NCBI GenBank assembly: GCA_039029455.1
Contig: JBCCGE010000026.1
Coordinates: forward strand, 1-38,507
Source: JBCCGE01 sp039029455
GTDB taxonomy: Bacteria > Pseudomonadota > Gammaproteobacteria > Arenicellales > Poriferihabitantaceae
Reading direction: 5' to 3'
DNA length: 38,507 bases
A program made the translations under genes and the position numbers. Below the pieces are notes generated by a model. That model ran no database searches. It worked only from the letters and a program-made list of their open reading frames with translations, and was not told the DNA's origin. Of this stretch, positions 1-9,000 are shown one piece after another (the stretch's first letter is position 1; every line of letters starts with the position of its first letter).

Positions 1-3000
1 CTGTCATCCAGCGTATTGCTCTCACCAGCCACCTGGTTGCCGTCTGAGTCAACAACATCGTTGTTGTTGCCACCTACGGTGTTGCCCGCAGAATCACTCA
101 GACTATTGCTGGCACCACCTACCTGATTGCCGTCCGAGTCTTCAAGGGTATTTAAACCGCCCGTGACGTCATTCGCATCGGATCCACTCAGGCTGTTGCC
201 CACACCAGAAACGTCATTGCCGTCACTGTCATTCAGCGTATTGCTCTCACCGCCAACCTGGTTACCGTTAGCATCAGACAAATCGTTGTTATTGCCTGCG
301 ACCGTGTTTCCATCAGACTCCGAGAGCTCGTTGTTAGCACCGCCAACCTGGTTTCCATCTGAATCCTCGAGGGTATTCAGTCCACCGACAACATCGTTGC
401 CATCGGAGTCATTCAGCGAGTTACCGGCACCGGATACATCGTTGCCATCACTGCCGTTTACAACTGTATTGCTGTCGCCAGCCACCTGGTTGCTGTTGGA
501 TCCAAGAACATCGTTGTTGTTACCTGAAACCGTGTTGTTGTCACTGTTGTTAACTGAGTTTCCACTGCCGGACACCTGGTTCTGATCCGAGCCACCATTA
601 ACAGTATTGCTGTCACCGCTGACTGTATTCGAATCAGCGTTCAGCACGTCGTTGTTATTACCAGAAACCGTGTTGTTGTCTGCGTCATTGCCTAACTGGT
701 TACCGTTACCCGCGACCTGGTTCTGATCTGACTGACCATTTACCGTGTTGCTGTCGCCTGCAACTGTATTGCTGTCTGCGTTGGTTACGTCGTTGTTATT
801 ACCACCAACCGTATTGTTATCCGCACCGTTGGTTACTTCGTTACTGTCACCGCCAACGGTGTTGTTGTCTGCATTGGCGAGTTCATTGTTATTACCACCA
901 ACTGTATTGTTATCAGACCCGTTTCGAACCGTGTTGCCGTCGCCAGCCACCTGGTTACTATCTGAGCCCAAAACATCATTGTTGTTGCCACCAACAGTAT
1001 TGTTGTCGCTGTTGTTTACTGAGTTTCCACTACCGGAAACCTGGTTCTGATCCGATCCGCTATTGACGGTGTTGCTGTCACCGCTGACCGTATTCGAATC
1101 AGCATTGAACACGTCATTGTTGTTACCAGAAACTGTGTTGTTGTCTGCGTCATTGGTCAGCTCATTGCCGCTACCTGCAACCTGATTCTGATCCGACGTG
1201 CTGGTGACCGAATTGCTGTCACCCGCAACGTTGTTGCCGTCAGAGTTGGTGACATCATTGTTGTTACCGCCAACCGTGTTGTTGTCTGCGCCGTTGGTTA
1301 CATCGTTGCTGTCACCACCAACGGTATTTCCGTCGGAGTTCGCAACTTCGTTGTTATTACCACCAACGGTATTGTTGTCAGCTCCGTTGCGGACCGTGTT
1401 GCTGTCTCCAGCCACCTGATTGCTGTTGGATCCAAGAACATCGTTGTTGTTACCACCAACGGTGTTGTTATCACTGTTGTTTAGACTGTTACTGTCGCCG
1501 GCCACCTGGTTGTTACCACTGGCATTGACAGTATTGGAGTCACCACCAACTGTGTTGTTATTGCTACCGGTGACTTCGTTGTTATCACCATTGACCGCAT
1601 TGTTATCGCTGTCATCAACGTTATTGCTGTTGCCGCCTACAGTATTGTTATCACCTGCATTAACCGTGTTGGTGTCACCACCTACGGTGTTGTTATTGCT
1701 GCCGGTGACTTCGTTGTTGTCACCATTGACCGCATTATTATCGCTGTCGTCAACGTTATTGCTGTTACCACCAACGGTGTTGTTCTCGCCAGCATTTACC
1801 GTGTTGGTGTCGCCACCAACGGTGTTGTTATTGCTGCCGGTGACTTCGTTGTTATCACCATTGACCGCATTATTATCACTGTCGTCAACGTTGTTGCTGT
1901 TACCACCAACGGTGTTGTTTTCACCCGTATTAACCGTATTCGTGTCACCACCAACGGTGTTGTTGTTGCTGCCAGTAACTTCATTGTCATCACCACCAAC
2001 AGTGTTGTTGTCGCTGTCATCAATGTTGTTGCTGTTACCAGCCACCTGGTTGTTATCACCGTCATTAACGGTATTCGAATCACCACCTACCGTATTCGAA
2101 TCGCTCTCAGCAACCTGGTTGCTATTACCGCTGATCGTATTGTTGTTACTGTCATCAACCGTGTTGTTAGTGCCACCAATAACGTTGTGATCACTATTGT
2201 TAATGACGTCATTGTTGTCACCAGTTACTACGTTTTCCCCGGAACCGCCGCTGACTGAGTTCAGAGAGCCTGAAACGTCGTTTCTGAACGCATTATCCAG
2301 CGTGTTTTGGACACCAGTGACTGCGTTAGACCAGCTTCCGTTTAAGCTGTTATCGGTACCACTAACGTCATTGCGTCCACCACCAGTCACAGTGTTTCGG
2401 AGACCAACAACATCGTTGTGGTTGGTGTTAACCAACTCATTATCCTGACCACCAACGGTATTCTCTTCAGCGTTGGTCAGAGAGTTGCCGTCACCAGAGA
2501 CGGTATTGTTGTTGGATCCCGCCGTCAGTGAGTTTCCGGTGCCGCTGACCTGATTGTTGTCGCTGTCAAACAGACTGTTGTTTAAGCCTGAAACTTCGTT
2601 ATTGTTTGAAGGATCAAGGAAGTTTCCGGTACCCACAACACTATTGTTGCTGGATTGATCGGTTACGGTGTTCGATTCACCACTAACCACGTTATTGTCC
2701 GCGCCATCATTTACAAGGTTGCTGTTACCGGATACGTTGTTCGAATCCGCATCTTGAACTGTATTGTTTTCACCAGCCACCGCATTGTTATCGGCATCAA
2801 CTACATCATTATTGTTTCCGCTAACAGTATTGTTGCCGCTATTATCTAAACTGTTGTTCGCACCTGACACCTGGTTGCTGTTCGAACCGTTTGTCAATGA
2901 ATTAGATTCACCGCTCAGCGTATTGTTATCGCTGTTATCAACACTATTCGCGCTGCCCGAAACCGCATTGTTCTCTGCGTTGTTAAGCGTGTTGCTGGAT

Positions 3001-6000
3001 CCACCAACATTGTTTCCGTTCGAATTCGTGACGCTGTTGCTGGAACCGGAAACATCGTTTTGATTGGCGTTGGCTAATGTATTGTTGGTTCCGCTGACGT
3101 CGTTTTGGAATGCAGTGTTCAGACTATTGTCTGTCCCGGAGACATCATTTTCATTCGCATTATTCAACTCGTTTCTAGAACCGCTGACGTCGTTGTTAAA
3201 TGCAGTCGTCAGAGTGTTATCTGATCCCGACACATCGTTCTGATTGGCATTGGACAGAGTATTACTCACACCGCTGACATCATTCTGGAACGCCGTATTC
3301 AAACTATTTCCTTCGCCGGAGACGTCGTTTTCGTTGGCGTTCACCAACTCGTTGTTGGCTCCACTGACATCGTTCTGACTGGCATTATTTAGACTATTAC
3401 TCGATCCGCTCACGTCATTGTTGAACGCAGTATTCAGCGTATTATTTGTTCCCGATACGTCGTTCTGATTCGCGTTATCCAGATCGTTTCCGTTACCGCT
3501 TACGTCGTTCTGGAATGCCGTATTCAGATTGTTCCCGCTTCCGGACACGTCGTTTTCATTAGCATTGAGCAATTCATTGCTGCTGCCACTGACGTCGTTA
3601 TTAAAAGCGGCATCCAGACTGTTATTGGTACCTGAAACATCGTTGCCATTGGCATTGTTTAAACCGTTACTAGAACCGCTGACATCGTTGAAAAATGCTG
3701 AGCTCAGCGCATTGTTTTCACCGGAGACATCGTTTCTGTTTGCATTCACTAATTCGTTATTGACACCACTAACGTCGTTGTCAAATGCAGTGTTCAGACT
3801 ATTGTCGGAACCGGATACATCATTCTGATTCGCGTTATTTAATTCATTGTTAGAGCCGCTGACATCGTTCTGGAACGCTGTCGTGAGCGAGTTTCCTGAC
3901 CCTGAAACTTGATTGTTGTTTGAACCGACCAGATCATTGTTCTCACCACCGACCGTGTTGTTGTCCCCACCATCAACGCTGTTGTTATCGCCCGCAACCT
4001 GATTATTGTTACTTTCATTCAGGGTATTGGTGTTACCCGACACTGTATTGTTGTCGCTGCTGTTAACGCTGTTGCTGTTTCCTGCAACCTGATTCTGATC
4101 AGCACCGCTCAGTGTATTGCCATCGCCAGCAACAGTATTGTTGTCAGACGTGACGACCTGATTCCCATTACCGGCAACCGTGTTTTGATCCGAACCATCA
4201 ATTACCTGATTGGTTGAACCGGAGACGTTGTTTGAGTTGCTCGACTGAACCAGGTTTCCGTCTCCGGAGACGTCGTTATTATCAGACCCCTGAACAGTAT
4301 TGCTGTCGCCGCCAACTTCGTTATTGTCCGAGAGAACAACCTCGTTGTTGTTACCACCAACCGTGTTGCCTTCGGCATCGGTAAGTGAATTTCCGGACCC
4401 GGCAACAGTATTGTTATTTGACCCTGCAGTCAGTGAGTTACTATCGCCGCTGACCTGGTTGTTATCACTGTCAAACAGGCTGTTGTTGACGCCGGACACT
4501 TCGTTGTTATTTGAAGGGTCGAGGAAGTTTCCTGTGCCTGAGACGCTGTTGTTGCTGGACTGATCAGTGACTGTATTCGACTCACCACCAACCACGTTGT
4601 TAGCAGCGCCATCATTGACCAGATTGTTGTTTCCGGAAACCGCATTTCCATCGGTGCCTTCCCCGTCAACGACATTGTTGGTGCCGCTCAGGAGATTGGC
4701 ATTCGCGCCACCGGAGACTGAATTGTTTACACCCGCAGCGATGAAGTTGTCATCACTGTCGCCAGAGATGGTGTTGCTGTTGCCACCGATGATTCCGTTT
4801 CGATCGCCACCAGTGATGGCATTATTCAGACCACCGATCAGGACGTTGTTGTTGCCACCGGTATTGGTGAGTCCGTTACCGATAATAATGTTGCCATTAT
4901 TGGCATTGGTGTTGTTGTTGCCAATGACAATGGCGTCGGTTCCAGCAGTTACGTTGTTATTGGTACCGAAGACATTATTTGTGGTGCCATCAACCGAGTT
5001 GTCGTCACCCTGAATATTATTGCCGTTGCCCCCGGTAACGGCATTGTCGTCGCCCGTTACATTGTTATCGTCCGTTCCGATATTTTGGTTATTGCTGCCG
5101 TTGATCAGATTATCGTTACCGGTGAGTCCATCATTGTCGTTGCCGGTCACAACATTGTTGCTGCCGGTAGTACCGGTGTTGTCGGAACCGTTGATCAGGT
5201 TATCGTTACCAGCAGTTCCGTCATTGTTGTTGCCATTAATGACGTTGTCATTGCCCGTTGTTCCGGTATTGCCCTGGCCAGTAATAAAGTTCTCGTCACC
5301 GGACGTGTTGTCGTTGTTGTTTCCGACAATCGTGTTGTCGTCACCTGTGGTGCCTGCGTTTCCGTTACCAAAAATTGAATTCGCATTTCCGGCCGTGCCA
5401 TCGTTGTTGTTGCCGAAAATTTCGTTTCCATTTCCAGCGGTTCCGGCATTACCGTTACCAACAATCAGATTGGCATTACCGGTGGTATCGTCGTTATTGT
5501 TACCGAAAATTTCATTGCCGGTTCCGTCCGTTCCGCTGTTACCACTACCCAGGATAATGTTGTTATTACCCTGAGTATCGTCGTTGTTGTTGCCAAATAT
5601 TTCATTGCCATTGCCGGCAGTGTCTGTATTTCCGGTTCCTACGACAAGGTTGTTGTTACCCGAAGTTCCGTCATTATTGTTGCCAACGATCTCGTTGCCA
5701 TTGCCAGCGGTGTTGTCATTGCCATCACCAACGATAAGGTTATCGTCACCAGAGGTTCCAGTATTGGTGTTTCCCAGAACATTATTTTCATCGCCGGAAG
5801 CGTCGTTGCCGTCACCGACAACCAGATTCTCGCTGGCACCGTCTGCCAATGAGTTGCCGTCACCTGTTATGTTGTTATCGTTGGCGCCAACACCGACTGT
5901 GTTGTCATCACCAACTACTCCGTTGTTGTCTCCGGCAACATTATTGTTGACACCCAGAGTCGCGCCGTTGTTGTCGCCACTTACCGTGTTGTTCTCACCA

Positions 6001-9000
6001 AAGGTGACATTGTTGTCTCCGGTAATGTTGTTGTTGACACCCGTCACCAGGTTGTCATCAGCGTTCACCACCGAGTTGGCGTTACCCTGAATAACGTTAT
6101 TCTCACTTGTCTCACCCGCTTCATTAGAGACCAGCAGGTTGCCGTTTCCATCTACGGTATTGTTTTGCAACGTACTGCCGTTGGTCGCAGTAACCTGGTT
6201 TGCTGCGCCATCGACGGCACCACCGCTGATCGTTCCACCATCTGCGACTACATTGTTGTTAACACCGGTGGTTGCAAACGAATTAATGTTCCCACCGTTC
6301 AGTGCCTGATTGGTATTGTCGGTGCCATCGAGAGCGACCTGACTAATCGTGCTTTCATCTTGAGCATCAACGTTATTGTTGGTGCCGATAGTGCTCGCAT
6401 CGTCGATGGTTGAGTCAGTGGCAGTGATTGAATTGTCCTGACCCAACACATTGCTGTTACTTACCGTCGCATCCGCGCCGGCTGCGTTGGAACTAACGGT
6501 GTTGCCCGATCCATCGATTGCATTGTCATCGACAAGGGCTTCTACGCCAGCGCCAGCGTCTGCAGTCAGCGAGTTGCTACCGCCATTGACGGTGTTATCA
6601 TTGATCTCAGCCACGGCCCCTGCGCCATCCGCAGCAACAACTGTAGTGTTGTCGTCGCCAGTCGTTGAATTCCCTTCCAAACTGGCCTCACCGCCGTTAT
6701 CCGTGCTTACAGTAGTCTGATTATCATTACCGGTGACGTCATTATCTTCAACATCGATCTCATCGTTTGATCCCTGAGCAGTCGCCGTAAAATCATTCCC
6801 ATCGCCATTCGTATTGTTTCCATCGATGTCGATTTCAGAATCCGTTCCGTCAGCCGTAATTGTGTCGGTATTGTCGGATCCGTCGATACTGTTTTCTTCG
6901 TAAGTAACTTCAGATCCTGTGCCGGACGCTTCGATGATTACCTCATTGCCGTCACCCGTAATGTCAACATCGGATACTTCGACATCGGAACCGGTTCCAC
7001 CGCCGGCGGTTTCGATTCCCGCCGCGATATCATCAATATCGTTTCCATCGAGATTTACTTCAATGGTATTGCCGTTACCGAAAAGATCCGCGTTATCAAC
7101 GTCAACCTGAGCGTCAGTTCCATTCGCTGCAACAGAAATATCATTATCTGAACCGAACAGCTCGCTGTTATTTGCACCTACTGAGGTATTGGTGCCCTGA
7201 GCAACGACTTCGATATCGTTGTTACCACCGTCGAGTACGTTGTCTTCAATCTCCGCAGTAGAATCTGTGCCCGAGGCAGTCGCATCGACGTCGAGATCGT
7301 TACCATCCAGTTCGTTGCCATCTACGGTTGCAGTAGAGCCAGTGCCTGTCGCCGTCGCTACTGCGTCGTTTTCAATTCCACTGATTTCCTGATCATCTAC
7401 CGTTGCGGTTGCTTCAGTTCCACCGGCCGCAGCAACTGTAGTATTGCTGTTACCGTCGACAATATTGTCGGTAACATTTGCGCTTGAGCTGGTTCCACCG
7501 CCGATCGTCAGGCCAACGTTACCATCGCCGTTAATGGAATTGTTATCTGTAATTGAATTTGAATTTGTACCCGTTGCAAGAGAGCCAACAAGGTTCCCGG
7601 AACCGCCAACCACGTTATCAGTCGTTGACGCATTTGCGCCGGATCCGATCGCCCCCACAGCACCAGTTACATTATTACTGCCATCAATCTGATTGCCGGA
7701 GAATTCAGCGCTGCTCTCGGTAGAAGCACCGAGGACAACCGACAGGTTGTTACTGCCATCAATCTGATTACCGGTTGCTGAGGCCGCGCTTTCGGCACCT
7801 GCAGTTGCCACCACGACACCGTTTCCGCTACCGACTACCTGGTTGTTATTCGCATTGGCTGACGAACTTGCTGTACCGTTCGAGGTTGCGGAAATAGCGT
7901 TACTATTTCCTGTAATTTCATTATCGTTGTTTTCGGATACGGCGTCAGCCTGCGAAGCCGTTGAAGTCAGTGCGTTATTGTTACCGTTAACCTGGTTGCC
8001 ATTTGACGACGCCGCTGATTCTGCAGCGGTGGCTGCAACGGTCGTCGAGTTGTTGCTACCTACAGCGGACGTTCCGTCTGTTGTGGCATCCGACTCCGGA
8101 CCAGTAGCCGTTACGCTAACCGCATTGCCATCACCAAAACTTGAACTGTTCGAAGCCGTGACTGTTGACTCTGCACCACCCGCCTGGACAGTAATATCGT
8201 TACCATCTCCGGTTTGATTAGCATTCAGAATGTTGGCATTTGCGGTCAGGCTGGTTGTGATCGCCTCCATGCTGTTGTTGTTGCCAAACTGACCGACGCT
8301 ATCAATAGTATTGTTGCCTTCATCGAGGCCGTTGCCGGTACCGTTACTGTTGGCGCCAACACCATCATTCGCATCCAGATTGTTGTTCGATCCAAGCTGG
8401 GTGAAATTGGTTACCGGATCAACGAAGTTGCCTGAACCCACAACGGTTCCATTCGTGCCTTCAACGTAGTTATTGTCGCCAAAGACGTTCACGCCATCGC
8501 CGATAACCTCAGAATTCGATCCCACGGCTGTGGAGTTTTCACCGACAACGCGGGAGGTACCGCCGACCGTAATGGAGCCCGCTCCACTGGCTTGCGCGCC
8601 GACCGTTCCCCCGTCAGGGTTCCCACCTATTGCTACCGCTCCTGCGCCATTAGCATTCGATTGACGACCCAGGGCTGTTGCACCTGTGCCGACCGCATTG
8701 GTACCGGCACCTATCGCTGAACTCGCCAGGCCAGTGGCATCGGAATTTGTACCAATAGAAACGCCGAAATCGCCTGAATCGGCATCATCACCAATGGCTA
8801 CACCATTGGTCGTCGAATCAGCACCTTCACCGATAGCGACTGAATTGTCAGCCGCATTGGTGGAATCACCACCGCCGGCTTCACCAAAGGCACCAATGGC
8901 AATACCGCTCCCATTGGATATGGTTGCATCACCAATAGCGATACCGCCGGTTCCGCTTGCACCAGCGTTATCGCCAATCGCAACCGCATTGCTGGCAGCG

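Noticed and set aside
1..6060. CRISPR array or simple minisatellite DNA
   Set aside because: There are regular periods of 45, 75, 90 and 135 bp, but no constant repeat with unique spacers. All periods are multiples of 3 and the protein motif is better conserved than the DNA.
127..6720. Many plus-strand open frames rich in Leu, Pro, Ser and Thr (for example 127-585, 1420-2190, 5020-5574)
   Set aside because: They are the antisense of the Asn/Gly/Val codons of the giant minus-strand gene; a repetitive sequence keeps other frames open too. No start sites or domains support them.
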